Assembly: GCF_011762485.1 (NCBI RefSeq)
Contig: NZ_JAAKGI010000027.1
Location: forward strand, 197,747 to 261,746
DNA: 64,000 nt
Source: Yeosuana marina
GTDB taxonomy: Bacteria > Bacteroidota > Bacteroidia > Flavobacteriales > Flavobacteriaceae
Direction: 5' to 3'
Made by a program: the position numbers and the translations under genes. The notes below the pieces were generated by a model. It ran no database searches and had not been told where the DNA came from. It worked only from the letters and a program-made list of their open reading frames with translations. Every line of letters starts with the position of its first letter. Within the stretch, counting starts at the first letter, position 1. Of this stretch, positions 18,112-26,268 are shown piece by piece.

Positions 18112-18258
18112 ATGAAAAGAGTAAATAAAATATCAAGACGATTAAACAAATTAACTACAGAAAGTTTCATACTTAACAGGCGTATTATAGACTTTAATGG
18201 TTCAGTTGAAACTATGTGGATAGGCACAAAACACTACCTCATTAATGGAGTAAATTAG
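18112..18258 (+). CDS. Small 48-residue basic protein in the fourth repeat position
   Basis: The ORF starts at ATG 18112, exactly 137 bp after the third peptide start, and encodes 48 residues (MKRVNKISRRLNKL...HYLINGVN). The first half is strongly basic. It is not homologous to the 28-residue peptides by eye, but the shared ATCAATCAATT element sits at 18085-18095, 16 nt before the ATG. An in-frame upstream ATG at 18070 would add 14 residues but ignores this element. Function unknown. It precedes the ExbD gene by 54 nt. Confidence 0.55.
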   Translation: MKRVNKISRRLNKLTTESFILNRRIIDFNGSVETMWIGTKHYLINGVN

Positions 18259-18274
18259 TGTATGGTATTGTTTT

Positions 18275-18292
18275 TGTGATGCTTAAATCACA
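18275..18292. promoter_or_regulatory. Small palindrome upstream of exbD-like gene
   Basis: TGTGAT at 18275-18280 and ATCACA at 18287-18292 form a perfect 6-bp inverted repeat with a 6-nt spacer. It resembles a Crp/Fnr-type half-site pair, with TGTGA and TCACA 8 nt apart where the E. coli Crp spacing is 6. It lies 21 nt before the ATG of the ExbD gene. It could be an operator or a small RNA hairpin. Confidence 0.3.
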
Positions 18293-18312
18293 TTAACTTA
18301 AATCCATACTCT

Positions 18313-18870
18313 ATGAGACATTCAAACTCCATGCCCGAAGTAAATGCAGGATCAATGGCCGATATTGCATTTTTACTACTCATTTTCTTTCTTGTAACGG
18401 CAACTATCCCCAATGATGAGGGTATTAACCGAAAATTACCTCGCGATTGTCCTCCTGGAGCAGATTGTACTAGTCTTATCAATGAGCGAAATATTTTGCG
18501 TATTGTAATTAATAATAATGACGAAATTATGGTAAATAATGACGTTATTTTGTTGAATGAATTAAAAGCTAAAGTAAAAGATTTTATAGACAATAATGGA
18601 GATGGAAGTTGTACGTATTGCCAAGGTATTCAATCTAAAACCTTATCAGACAACCCTAAAAAAGCAGTGGTTTCTTTACAAAACGGAAAAGAGACCACAT
18701 ATAGTCAATTTATTGCCGTACAAGATCAATTAACAATGGCATATTATGAATTAAGAAACTCTTATGGGTTGCATGTTCTTAAAAAAAGTCCTCTAAATTA
18801 TTCTGAAACAGATTTAAAACAAATTAGAGAAGCATATCCGTTTATTCTTTCTGAAGCCACTACAAAATGA
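18313..18870 (+). CDS. ExbD/TolR-family biopolymer transport protein
   Basis: The 185-residue protein has a short cytoplasmic N-terminus, one transmembrane helix at about 18-34 (ADIAFLLLIFFLVTATI) with the conserved Asp18 that carries protons in ExbD/TolR, and a periplasmic domain. The MPEVNAGSMADIAFLLLIFF block is diagnostic for the Bacteroidota form. The periplasmic part contains CPPGADC and CTYC cysteine pairs. ExbD normally works with an ExbB pump and TonB; neither is adjacent, so it must partner with proteins encoded elsewhere. A strong terminator follows. Confidence 0.9.
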   Translation: MRHSNSMPEVNAGSMADIAFLLLIFFLVTATIPNDEGINRKLPRDCPPGADCTSLINERNILRIVINNNDEIMVNNDVILLNELKAKVKDFIDNNGDGSCTYCQGIQSKTLSDNPKKAVVSLQNGKETTYSQFIAVQDQLTMAYYELRNSYGLHVLKKSPLNYSETDLKQIREAYPFILSEATTK

Positions 18871-18880
18871 ACTTATAATT

Positions 18881-18917
18881 AAAACCCATGAAACAAGTTT
18901 CATGGGTTTTGTTTTTA
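18881..18917 (+). terminator. Rho-independent terminator after the exbD-like gene
   Basis: A perfect 13-bp stem (18881-18893 with 18898-18910) with a 4-nt loop CAAG is followed by a T-rich tract (GTTTTTATTG). It ends the plus-strand unit that contains exbD and possibly the small ORFs. Confidence 0.85.
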
Positions 18918-18931
18918 TTGCTTAAATGTAT

Positions 18932-19357
18932 CTAGTTTTTAACAGTATCAATCACTTTTGGCACGCCATAATCTATGGAAATCTTTTTGCGTCCCCATAT
19001 TTTAGCCGCTTTTATATCAACTCCCATATAAATATCAATATGGTTCCGTTTTCTAGCATGCATTTTATCTTTAACAAAATAAATGCCCTCAAATCCTTTA
19101 ATTTTTACCGGCGTATCATGTTTTAAACCTTTTTTAAGCAAATCGTTTGAAACTGCAATATATTTTAACCCTGGTTTTAGACTATCGCCAAAAGCGGTTA
19201 TTTGCGGAGAGGAATCTGTTTGATTTTTAACAGAATTGTATGCAGTCGCTGTTACTTTAATAGTATGCCACTTATAATTACTTTCAAAAGTTGACTCTTC
19301 TTTTTTACAATTTAAGTTTAAAGAAACCAGCAATATGATACAGATGTTTTTATACAT
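18932..19357 (-). CDS. 3D-domain lipoprotein
   Basis: The 141-residue protein has a lipoprotein signal with Cys17 after LNLN. The rest is a 3D domain: VTATAYNS, then ITAFGDSLKPGLKYIAVS, FVKDKM and HIDIYMG, which supplies the aspartates after which the domain is named. This double-psi beta-barrel fold is shared with MltA-type lytic transglycosylases and Rpf/YuiC-type cell-wall enzymes, so a role in peptidoglycan turnover is likely but not proven. Confidence 0.82.
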   Translation of the reverse strand: MYKNICIILLVSLNLNCKKEESTFESNYKWHTIKVTATAYNSVKNQTDSSPQITAFGDSLKPGLKYIAVSNDLLKKGLKHDTPVKIKGFEGIYFVKDKMHARKRNHIDIYMGVDIKAAKIWGRKKISIDYGVPKVIDTVKN

Positions 19358-19424
19358 GCTTTAATGTTTGCTCACTAAATATACAATTTTAAATGAATTA
19401 TTAATGAAACAGATAACATGTAGA

Positions 19425-19451
19425 CAAAAAAAAGAGAGCTTTTAGCTCTCT
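19425..19451 (-). terminator. Rho-independent terminator of hsp20
   Basis: On the minus strand an 8-bp stem (19444-19451 with 19433-19440) with a 3-nt loop is followed by eight T residues (19425-19432). It begins 5 nt after the stop of the small heat-shock gene. Confidence 0.8.
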
Positions 19452-19456
19452 TCTCT

Positions 19457-19936
19457 TTACTTGATTTCAATGGTTTTAATTGGTTTTTTCTTTGCTTCAT
19501 CTCGTTTTGGCAATACTACTCTCATAATGCCATCTTTGTAGGTCGCAGATATTTTTTCTACATCTACAGATTCTGGAATAGAGAACGTTCTTTTAAATGA
19601 AGAATAACCAAATTCTCTTCTTGTATAATTTTCAGAAGATTCATTGTGTTTTGTTTCTTTCTCAACTCCTATGGATAACACATGATTATCAATATTAATA
19701 TTAAAATCAGATTTATTTAATCCTGGCACTGCCATTTCTACTACAAAGTCATTTGCCTCATCAATAACATTAACTGCTGGCAACGTGATACCTGTGTTAA
19801 AGTTAGACATGAATTCATTACCAAAACTCTTTCCAAGAAAATCGTCAAACCATGATGGTAAACTTGGTAAAGAATTAAAACCTAAATCAGTGTCTTTTTT
19901 ACTACCATTTTTCAATGTTGGAATTAAAGTACTCAT
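19457..19936 (-). CDS. hsp20: Small heat-shock protein, Hsp20/alpha-crystallin family
   Basis: The 159-residue chaperone has an N-terminal variable arm (1-55), an alpha-crystallin domain (about 56-148: LPAVNVIDEANDFVVEMAVPGL through GIMRVVLPKR) and a short C-terminal tail ending in an IEI (I-x-I) motif used in oligomer assembly. Small heat-shock proteins bind unfolding proteins without ATP. It has its own terminator and appears to be monocistronic. No heat-shock operator such as CIRCE is visible upstream. Confidence 0.95.
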   Translation of the reverse strand: MSTLIPTLKNGSKKDTDLGFNSLPSLPSWFDDFLGKSFGNEFMSNFNTGITLPAVNVIDEANDFVVEMAVPGLNKSDFNINIDNHVLSIGVEKETKHNESSENYTRREFGYSSFKRTFSIPESVDVEKISATYKDGIMRVVLPKRDEAKKKPIKTIEIK

Positions 19937-20072
19937 AACTAAATATTTTTAAAGTTAAACATTCAATTTTAATCTATATATAGCAAATAAAATACCAAGT
20001 AAAAATAACTGAAATTATTTCATAGGAAACTGACAAAATTTCAGTTTAAAACACTAATTAATAGTTAGTTAA

Positions 20073-22076
20073 CTAATAACTTAATAAGTTTTTCAGCTCT
20101 GTTTCAAATCTATTTTTGGGTAGATATTGGTCTTCTAACTGTTTTATAAATGGAATAGGCGTTTCCAAACTTGCCACACGTTTTACGGGCGCATCAAGAT
20201 ACTCAAAACAATGTTCCATAATAAGTGCCGAAATGTCACTTGCTATACCTCCAAATAACGAATCTTCTTGAAGTGTAATGGCTCTTCCAGTTTTTCTAAC
20301 AGAGACAAAAATAGTTTCTGTATCCAGAGGTTGCAATGTTCTTAAATCAATAACATCAGCTTTAATATCTTGATTAGCATCTAAGGTTTCTAAAGCCCAA
20401 TGCACTGCTGCTCCAAAACTAATTATAGTCACATCATTTCCCTCTCTTAGCAAGGCAGCTTTTCCTAAGGGTAATGTGTAATAATTGGTTGGAACCTCTT
20501 GACGAATATTTCTATAAAGTGCTTTATGCTCAAAAAATAATACTGGATTTGGGTCGTTAATTGCAGTAGTTAGTAATCCTTTTGCATCATAAGGAAATGC
20601 GGGATAAACCACTTTTAAACCCGGTGTCTTTGTAAACCAAGCTTCGTTGGTTTGCGAATGAAACGGACCAGCCGCCACGCCACCCCCGCAAGGCATTCTT
20701 ATAACTACATCGGCCTGTTGTCCCCATCTGTAATAAGATTTTGCTAAATAATTTACAATGGGGTTAAATCCTGAGGACACAAAATCTCCAAATTGCATTT
20801 CAACTACACTCTTCATTCCTGCTATAGACAGCCCCATCCCAACTTCAACGATAGCAGATTCACAAATGGGTGTATTTCGAATGCGTTCTTTTCCGAATTG
20901 TTCTAAAAACCCATCGGTTATTTTAAATGCACCTCCGTATTCTGCTATGTCTTGCCCCATAATAATCAAATCATCATGGCGCTCCATACTTTGTCTTAAA
21001 CCTTCAGAAATAGCATCAATAAAACGCACTTCTTTTTTTTCTTCATTTTCTTTAACTTCTTGATATTCAAATGATTTGTACACATCATTTAATTCAGTAG
21101 TTTTATTCGGTATAATCTGTTCTTCAGAAAAAGAAATTTGAAGATTTTCGTTTAATTCATGAACAATATCTGCTTTCATGGTCACTTCCATTTCTTCTGT
21201 TAAAAGTCCGTTTTCTTTTAAGTAAAATTGATAATTTTCAACCGGATCTTTTTTAGCCCAAAAATCAAATAAGTCAGTAGGCACATATTTAGTTCCACTT
21301 GCTTCTTCGTGCCCATGCATCCTAAATGTTTTAAATTCCACTAAAACAGGATGCGGATTTTTTCTAATACTATCTGTAATCTCTCTAATTTTAGAATATA
21401 CTTCAAGGATATTATTTCCATCAACAATATAAGATTCCATTCCATAACCCTTAGCTCTATCTGCTATGTGCTCACAGTTGTACTGCTCGGATGTTGGAGT
21501 TGATAATCCATACCCGTTATTTTCAACACAAAAAATTACTGGTAATTGCCAAACAGAAGCAACATTTAAAGCCTCATGAAAATCGCCTTCACTTGTACCT
21601 CCTTCACCAGTAAATACAGTCGTTACTTGATTTTTGTTTTTTAATTTTGAAGCTAAAGCAATCCCGTCGGCGACTCCTAATTGTGGCCCCAAATGAGAAA
21701 TCATTCCAACAATCTTGTAATCTTGTGTGCCAAAATGAAAACTTCTATCTCGTCCTTTGGTAAAGCCACTAGACTTTCCTTGCCATTGCGCAAACAAACG
21801 GTTTAAAGGAATTTCTCGTGATGTAAAAACACCAAGATTTCTATGCATGGGTAAAATATAATCGCTCTTTTCTAAAGCCATCGTAACACCAACAGCTATG
21901 GCTTCTTGACCAATTCCTGAAAACCACTTGCTTATTTTTCCTTGACGTAATAAAATAAGCATTTTCTCTTCTATTAGCCTAGGTTTTAAAAGGTTTTTGT
22001 ATAGTGATAATAGCGTTTCATTATCAATTCCTTCATTGTTGTAGTCTATATTCTCTAATGATGTTGATGCACTCAT
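20073..22076 (-). CDS. Fused alpha/beta E1 component of a 2-oxoacid dehydrogenase
   Basis: The start chosen is ATG 22076 (MSASTSLEN), 667 residues; a TTG 15 nt upstream is less likely. Residues 1 to about 320 are an E1-alpha domain with the thiamine diphosphate motif GEGGTSEGDFHE...VENN. After a Glu/Lys-rich linker, residues about 345-667 are an E1-beta domain (EVRFIDAISEGLRQSM, GQDIAEYGGAFKIT, RMPCGGGVAAGPFHSQ). The E1 enzyme decarboxylates a 2-oxoacid and acylates the lipoyl arm of E2. The sequence type fits the branched-chain 2-oxoacid family, and fusion of the subunits is usual in Bacteroidota. E2 and E3 are not in the window. Confidence 0.93.
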   Translation of the reverse strand: MSASTSLENIDYNNEGIDNETLLSLYKNLLKPRLIEEKMLILLRQGKISKWFSGIGQEAIAVGVTMALEKSDYILPMHRNLGVFTSREIPLNRLFAQWQGKSSGFTKGRDRSFHFGTQDYKIVGMISHLGPQLGVADGIALASKLKNKNQVTTVFTGEGGTSEGDFHEALNVASVWQLPVIFCVENNGYGLSTPTSEQYNCEHIADRAKGYGMESYIVDGNNILEVYSKIREITDSIRKNPHPVLVEFKTFRMHGHEEASGTKYVPTDLFDFWAKKDPVENYQFYLKENGLLTEEMEVTMKADIVHELNENLQISFSEEQIIPNKTTELNDVYKSFEYQEVKENEEKKEVRFIDAISEGLRQSMERHDDLIIMGQDIAEYGGAFKITDGFLEQFGKERIRNTPICESAIVEVGMGLSIAGMKSVVEMQFGDFVSSGFNPIVNYLAKSYYRWGQQADVVIRMPCGGGVAAGPFHSQTNEAWFTKTPGLKVVYPAFPYDAKGLLTTAINDPNPVLFFEHKALYRNIRQEVPTNYYTLPLGKAALLREGNDVTIISFGAAVHWALETLDANQDIKADVIDLRTLQPLDTETIFVSVRKTGRAITLQEDSLFGGIASDISALIMEHCFEYLDAPVKRVASLETPIPFIKQLEDQYLPKNRFETELKNLLSY

Positions 22077-22098
22077 ATAATGGATTTTCAAACAGTAT

Positions 22099-22106
22099 CA
22101 AATATA
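22099..22106 (-). promoter_or_regulatory. -7 box TATATTTG upstream of the E1 gene
   Basis: The minus strand reads TATATTTG, a full match to TAnnTTTG, 22 nt before the ATG at 22076. Its position also favours that start over the TTG at 22091. No TTG lies at the standard -33 distance. Confidence 0.4.
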
Positions 22107-22146
22107 GTACAAATAGATTATTTGAAGTGAAAAGTTAAGATAAATA

Positions 22147-22181
22147 CAATGATTAAACATTGTAATGTTTTTGTACATTTG
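22147..22181 (+). promoter_or_regulatory. -7 box and inverted repeat before the dioxygenase operon
   Basis: TACATTTG at 22174-22181 matches TAnnTTTG and lies 27 nt before the start codon. Just upstream, ACAATG (22147-22152) and CATTGT (22159-22164) form a 6-bp inverted repeat around ATTAAA, placed where a repressor or activator could act. No TTG occurs at the normal spacing. Confidence 0.4.
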
Positions 22182-22208
22182 TATCTATACTATTAAAAAA
22201 ATATACTC

Positions 22209-23159
22209 ATGAACGTGATTCCTAGTGTTAATTTAAGCGATTTTATTTCTAACGATCCCGTTAAAAAACAGCAGTTTGTAAAAGAAATAGGGAAAGCTTA
22301 CGAAGACATAGGTTTTGTAGCTTTAAAAGGGCATTTTTTAGATGACGCATTAGTTGAAAACTTATATTCAGAAGTCAAAAATTTTTTCGATTTACCTTTA
22401 GAGACAAAACAGAAATACGAAATACCTGGAATTGGTGGGCAAAGAGGCTATGTCTCATTCGGTAAAGAAAGTGCGAAAGGTAAAAAAGAAGGTGATTTAA
22501 AAGAGTTTTGGCATTTCGGACAATACGTTGAGAACAACCCAAAACTTGAAGCTGAATATCCAAAAAATGTTGAAGTAGAAGAATTACCTCAATTTAATGT
22601 TGTTGGTAAAGAAGCCTATAAAATGCTTGAAAAAACTGCCAAATACGTATTACGTGCCTTGGCGTTACATTTAAAATTAGAAGAAACCTATTTTGATGAT
22701 TACATCCATAATGGAAACTCCATATTAAGACCTATTCACTATCCTCCTATTACCCAAGAACCCAAAGAAGCTGTTCGTGCTGCTGCCCATGGAGATATTA
22801 ATTTAATAACCCTTTTAATGGGTGCTCAAGGTCGTGGTTTACAAGTGCAAAACCATAAAGGCGAATGGCTTGATGCGATTGCTGAACCCGATGAACTCAT
22901 GATTAATGTTGGCGATATGTTGTCTAGGCATACTAACAATAAATTAAAATCTACCATTCATCGTGTTATAAATCCGCCTAAAGAACTCTGGGGAACATCA
23001 CGGTATTCCATTCCGTTTTTTATGCATCCCATTAGTGATATGAAATTAGACGTTTTAGAAGGGTGTATTGATAAAAACAACCCAAAAGCATTTGATGATA
23101 TTACTGCTGGAGAGTTTTTAACCGAACGCTTAATAGAATTAGGACTTATCAAAAAATAA
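22209..23159 (+). CDS. 2-oxoglutarate/Fe(II) dioxygenase, isopenicillin N synthase-like
   Basis: The 316-residue enzyme has the DIOX_N region (IPSVNLSDF, then VKEIGKAYEDIGFVAL) and the double-stranded beta-helix core. The iron ligands are visible as HGD in AAAHGDINLITLL (about residues 194-196) and a distal His in STIHRV (about 250). The 2-oxoglutarate-binding RxS is in SRYSIPFF. Members oxidise small metabolites; the substrate is not evident. It is the first gene of a plus-strand run with SUI1, DUF1835 and a nucleoside phosphorylase, with only 6 nt to the next start. Confidence 0.9.
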   Translation: MNVIPSVNLSDFISNDPVKKQQFVKEIGKAYEDIGFVALKGHFLDDALVENLYSEVKNFFDLPLETKQKYEIPGIGGQRGYVSFGKESAKGKKEGDLKEFWHFGQYVENNPKLEAEYPKNVEVEELPQFNVVGKEAYKMLEKTAKYVLRALALHLKLEETYFDDYIHNGNSILRPIHYPPITQEPKEAVRAAAHGDINLITLLMGAQGRGLQVQNHKGEWLDAIAEPDELMINVGDMLSRHTNNKLKSTIHRVINPPKELWGTSRYSIPFFMHPISDMKLDVLEGCIDKNNPKAFDDITAGEFLTERLIELGLIKK

Positions 23160-23165
23160 TTTTAA

Positions 23166-23495
23166 ATGGATTTACAAGACCAGTTAAAAAACCTGTTTCC
23201 CGACCATATAGAAGAAACTACTGATGAAGAGGCAAGCGAATCCTCAAAAATCTGGATGCAAGACGATCCTTTAATTTGTAAATACGAAAAGCGAAAAGGT
23301 AAGCCTATTACTATTATTGAAGGCTACACAGGCGCCAATGAAGATTTTAAAATACTAGCCAAAGACATAAAAACGACTTTAAGTGTTGGTGGTAGTTTTA
23401 AAGACGACAAAATTATTATTCAAGGTGATTACCGAGATAAAATAATGCAACTATTAAAAGATAAAGGGTTTAGTGTAAAGCGTGTTGGAGGTTAA
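23166..23495 (+). CDS. SUI1/YciH-family translation factor
   Basis: The 109-residue protein has a C-terminal SUI1 domain (about 35-109: KRKGKPITIIEGYTG, then LSVGGSFKDDKIIIQGDYRDKI). It is related to eukaryotic eIF1 and to E. coli YciH. YciH-type proteins act on translation initiation fidelity, in E. coli as a minor stress-related factor. The first 30 residues are acidic. It starts 6 nt after the dioxygenase stop. Confidence 0.93.
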   Translation: MDLQDQLKNLFPDHIEETTDEEASESSKIWMQDDPLICKYEKRKGKPITIIEGYTGANEDFKILAKDIKTTLSVGGSFKDDKIIIQGDYRDKIMQLLKDKGFSVKRVGG

Positions 23496-23498
23496 TTT

Positions 23499-24440
23499 AT
23501 GTCTAAAAAAACCCTACATATTACCAACGGCAGTAGTTTAACTTCTATTCTAAAAGATTTAGAATTTAGCGGAGACATACTTACATGGGAAGAAATGCTA
23601 TGCGAAGGACCTACTATTGCTAACATAAATTCTGATGAATTTCTAAAACTACGAACCTCTTTTTTTAATTCTTTTTATGATATCGATTTAAACATAGAAG
23701 AAATTAAAGAAGAATTTGATTTATTGAATCATCCTGAAAACTATTCAGAAATTATTCTTTGGTTTGAATATGACTTGTTTTGTCATATGAACATGATTGG
23801 TGTTATTAACTTATTGCATCAAAAAAAAATTAATTTGCCCCTCTTTCTTGTTTGCAGTGGCAGAATTGAAGGTGAAAAGACTTTAAAGGGACTCTCTGAA
23901 CTTTCTCAAAGCCAACTTAAAAAGCATTTTAACAACAAAGTAAAACTGACATCAGAAGATATCGATTTAGCACTATCAATTTGGGATATTTATTGCGGCA
24001 AAGATCACAATCTTTTAAGACCTTACATTGTAAAAAGTTCAAATTTCATATACCTAACCAATTGTTTAAAAGCGCATTTAGAGCGTTTTCCAGACTCTGT
24101 AACAGGACTTAATGTTTTAGAAACTAACATATTGGAAATGGTTAGAGATATGGATATAAAATCTAAAAATCAACTTTTAGGTTATGCCCTAAATTATCAA
24201 GGCTACTACGGTTATGGAGATCTTCAGTTTTCAAGAATTATTAAAATGCTAAGTATTTTTATTTCTGAGGAGAATGACAGTTTATCTCTAAATAGAGAGG
24301 GTTATGAAGCCTTACTTGGACAACATAATTTTTCTACTAAAATCAATAATGATATGTTTTTTGGTGGTATTAGTATCCATGATTTTCAATTCAACAAAAA
24401 ACAAAATAAACTTGTAAAAACTATATTAAATGATAATTAA
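23499..24440 (+). CDS. DUF1835 domain-containing protein
   Basis: The 313-residue protein starts with LHITNGSSLTSILKD and has WEEMLCEGPT and VLWFEYDLFCH-type (ILWFEYDLFCHMN) blocks, which are hallmarks of the DUF1835 family. It is soluble, with no signal peptide. Function is unknown; some relatives are fused to or lie near sigma-factor or regulatory genes, but nothing here supports a role. Its last 11 nt overlap the phosphorylase gene, so the two are translated together. Confidence 0.85.
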   Translation: MSKKTLHITNGSSLTSILKDLEFSGDILTWEEMLCEGPTIANINSDEFLKLRTSFFNSFYDIDLNIEEIKEEFDLLNHPENYSEIILWFEYDLFCHMNMIGVINLLHQKKINLPLFLVCSGRIEGEKTLKGLSELSQSQLKKHFNNKVKLTSEDIDLALSIWDIYCGKDHNLLRPYIVKSSNFIYLTNCLKAHLERFPDSVTGLNVLETNILEMVRDMDIKSKNQLLGYALNYQGYYGYGDLQFSRIIKMLSIFISEENDSLSLNREGYEALLGQHNFSTKINNDMFFGGISIHDFQFNKKQNKLVKTILNDN

Positions 24441-25293
24441 AGAATCAGAACTTATTTTAAATCCAAATGGTAGTATTTATCATTTGAATTTAAAACCTGA
24501 AAATATTGCTGAAAACGTCATATTTGTTGGCGACCAAGATCGCGTTGAAAAAATAACTAAACATTTTGATAGCATAGAATTTAAAATTCAAAAACGAGAA
24601 TTCAAATCTCAAACAGGAACTTATAAAGGGAAAAGAATAACAGTTATATCAACAGGCATAGGCCCCGATAATATAGATATTGTTCTTAATGAATTAGATG
24701 CTTTAGTCAATATAGATTTAAACACTAGACAGCCTAAGAAAACCCTAACCAGTTTAAATATATTAAGAATTGGTACGTCAGGTTCGTTACAAACCGATAT
24801 CCCTGTAGATGCCTTTGTAATGAGTACACATGGTCTTGATTTAAATGCTATGTTGCACGCCTATCAAATAAATCCAGTTTCTAATCCGGATATTGAAAAT
24901 GCTTTTGTTAAACACACAAACTGGAATTCAGATAAAGGGAGACCGCTTATTATTGAAAATAGCAGTGACTTAGAAAAAAAGTTTTACAGTGATTCTGTTT
25001 TTAAAGGGATGACAGCAACGGCTGGCGGCTTTTATGGTCCACAAGGACGTGTATTACGATTACCTTTGCAAGATCCTGAATTAAATCATAAAATCGATAC
25101 GTTTAACTTTAAAGGATTTCGGGTTACTAACCTTGAAATGGAAACCTCTGTTATCTATGGACTTTCAAAATTATTAGGCCATAAAGCGCTATCTCTAAAT
25201 GCTATTATTGCTAACAGAGCTAACGGAACATTTAGTAAAAATCCTGGTTTAGCAGTCGAAAATCTTATTACATACGCCTTAGAAAGGATCTAA
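24430..25293 (+). CDS. Nucleoside phosphorylase (uridine phosphorylase-like)
   Basis: The 287-residue enzyme has the NP-I family blocks: IFVGDQDRVEKI near the N-terminus, VISTGIGPDNIDIV for phosphate binding, ILRIGTSGSLQ, and the nucleoside-binding VTNLEMETSVIYGLS with the Glu-Met-Glu motif. It cleaves a nucleoside with phosphate to give a base and ribose-1-phosphate. The sequence type points to uridine phosphorylase, though the exact base is uncertain. It overlaps the DUF1835 gene by 11 nt. Confidence 0.88.
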   Translation: MIIKESELILNPNGSIYHLNLKPENIAENVIFVGDQDRVEKITKHFDSIEFKIQKREFKSQTGTYKGKRITVISTGIGPDNIDIVLNELDALVNIDLNTRQPKKTLTSLNILRIGTSGSLQTDIPVDAFVMSTHGLDLNAMLHAYQINPVSNPDIENAFVKHTNWNSDKGRPLIIENSSDLEKKFYSDSVFKGMTATAGGFYGPQGRVLRLPLQDPELNHKIDTFNFKGFRVTNLEMETSVIYGLSKLLGHKALSLNAIIANRANGTFSKNPGLAVENLITYALERI

Positions 25294-25304
25294 GAAAATA
25301 CTTC

Positions 25305-26159
25305 ATGAAAAAAATCAATATAGGAGGTGTGCCAGAACACTTTAATTTGGCTTGGTATTTAACTCTCAAAAATGGTGAGTACAAAAACAAAGGAATTAAT
25401 TTGCGGTGGCATGATTATCCTGGAGGCACAGGCGATATGTGCAAAGCACTTCGTAACAAGGATATTGATATTGCTGTTATTCTTACAGAAGGTATCATTA
25501 AAGATATTATAGAAGGAAATAAAAGCAAGATTGTTCAAACTTTTGTGCAATCTCCTTTGGTTTGGGGTATTCACGTCTCTCATGATTCTGCATATAAAAC
25601 TATTAACGACTTGAAAGGCTCTAAAGCTGCTATTAGTAGATATGGATCTGGCTCGCATTTAATGGCCTACATTAATGCCAAAAATAATAACTGGAATTTA
25701 GAAAAAGACCTTCAATTTGAGGTTATTAAAGATTTAGATGGAGCTATTAAAGGCTTAACCAATGGCACTGCTGATTATTTTATGTGGGAAAAATTCACCA
25801 CAAAACCTTTAGTAGATAATGAAATTTTTAGACGAATAGGAAATTGTCCAACACCTTGGCCTTGCTTTGTAATCGCTGTAAGAGAAGAGTTTCTTGAAAG
25901 TAACGAAGAGGATGTTAAGTCTATTTTAAATATTGTAAATAATACGACTTCAGAATTCAAGGAGATTCCTAGTATTGATAGAACCATTGCAAACCGATAT
26001 GAACAAAATATTGAAGATGTTAAAGATTGGTTACAAATTACAGAATGGTCTCAAACTATTATAGATAAACAAACAATTCTGGATATCCAAAATCAATTGT
26101 TAAACTTAAAAATTATTGCTAAAACACTTGATTATTCAGAATTGGTTTATGAACTCTAA
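25305..26159 (+). CDS. Cytoplasmic periplasmic-binding-protein-like protein (NMT1/Ca3427-like)
   Basis: The 284-residue protein has the type-2 substrate-binding fold of thiamine-precursor and NMT1-like proteins (GVPEHFNLAWYL, DIAVILTEGII, AAISRYGSGSHLMAY, NGTADYFMWEKFTTKPLVD). It has no signal peptide or lipobox, so it probably stays in the cytoplasm. No ABC permease is adjacent. Similar soluble proteins include the fungal Ca3427 type. It may bind a pyrimidine-like or nucleobase-related ligand, given the phosphorylase 11 nt upstream, but this is inference. Confidence 0.78.
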   Translation: MKKINIGGVPEHFNLAWYLTLKNGEYKNKGINLRWHDYPGGTGDMCKALRNKDIDIAVILTEGIIKDIIEGNKSKIVQTFVQSPLVWGIHVSHDSAYKTINDLKGSKAAISRYGSGSHLMAYINAKNNNWNLEKDLQFEVIKDLDGAIKGLTNGTADYFMWEKFTTKPLVDNEIFRRIGNCPTPWPCFVIAVREEFLESNEEDVKSILNIVNNTTSEFKEIPSIDRTIANRYEQNIEDVKDWLQITEWSQTIIDKQTILDIQNQLLNLKIIAKTLDYSELVYEL

Positions 26160-26268
26160 TTAAAAAATATGTCAGTAACAACTACTGTGAAACATTTATA
26201 AATGTTAATAATTCTTAAAACATTCACCTAAAAAATTTAATTTTTCTACATTACAGCACTAAAATTTT

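Noticed and set aside
22077..22091. TTG start 15 nt upstream for the E1 gene
   Set aside because: It is a non-ATG codon, adds only five residues, and an ATG at 22076 lies at a good distance from the -7 box.
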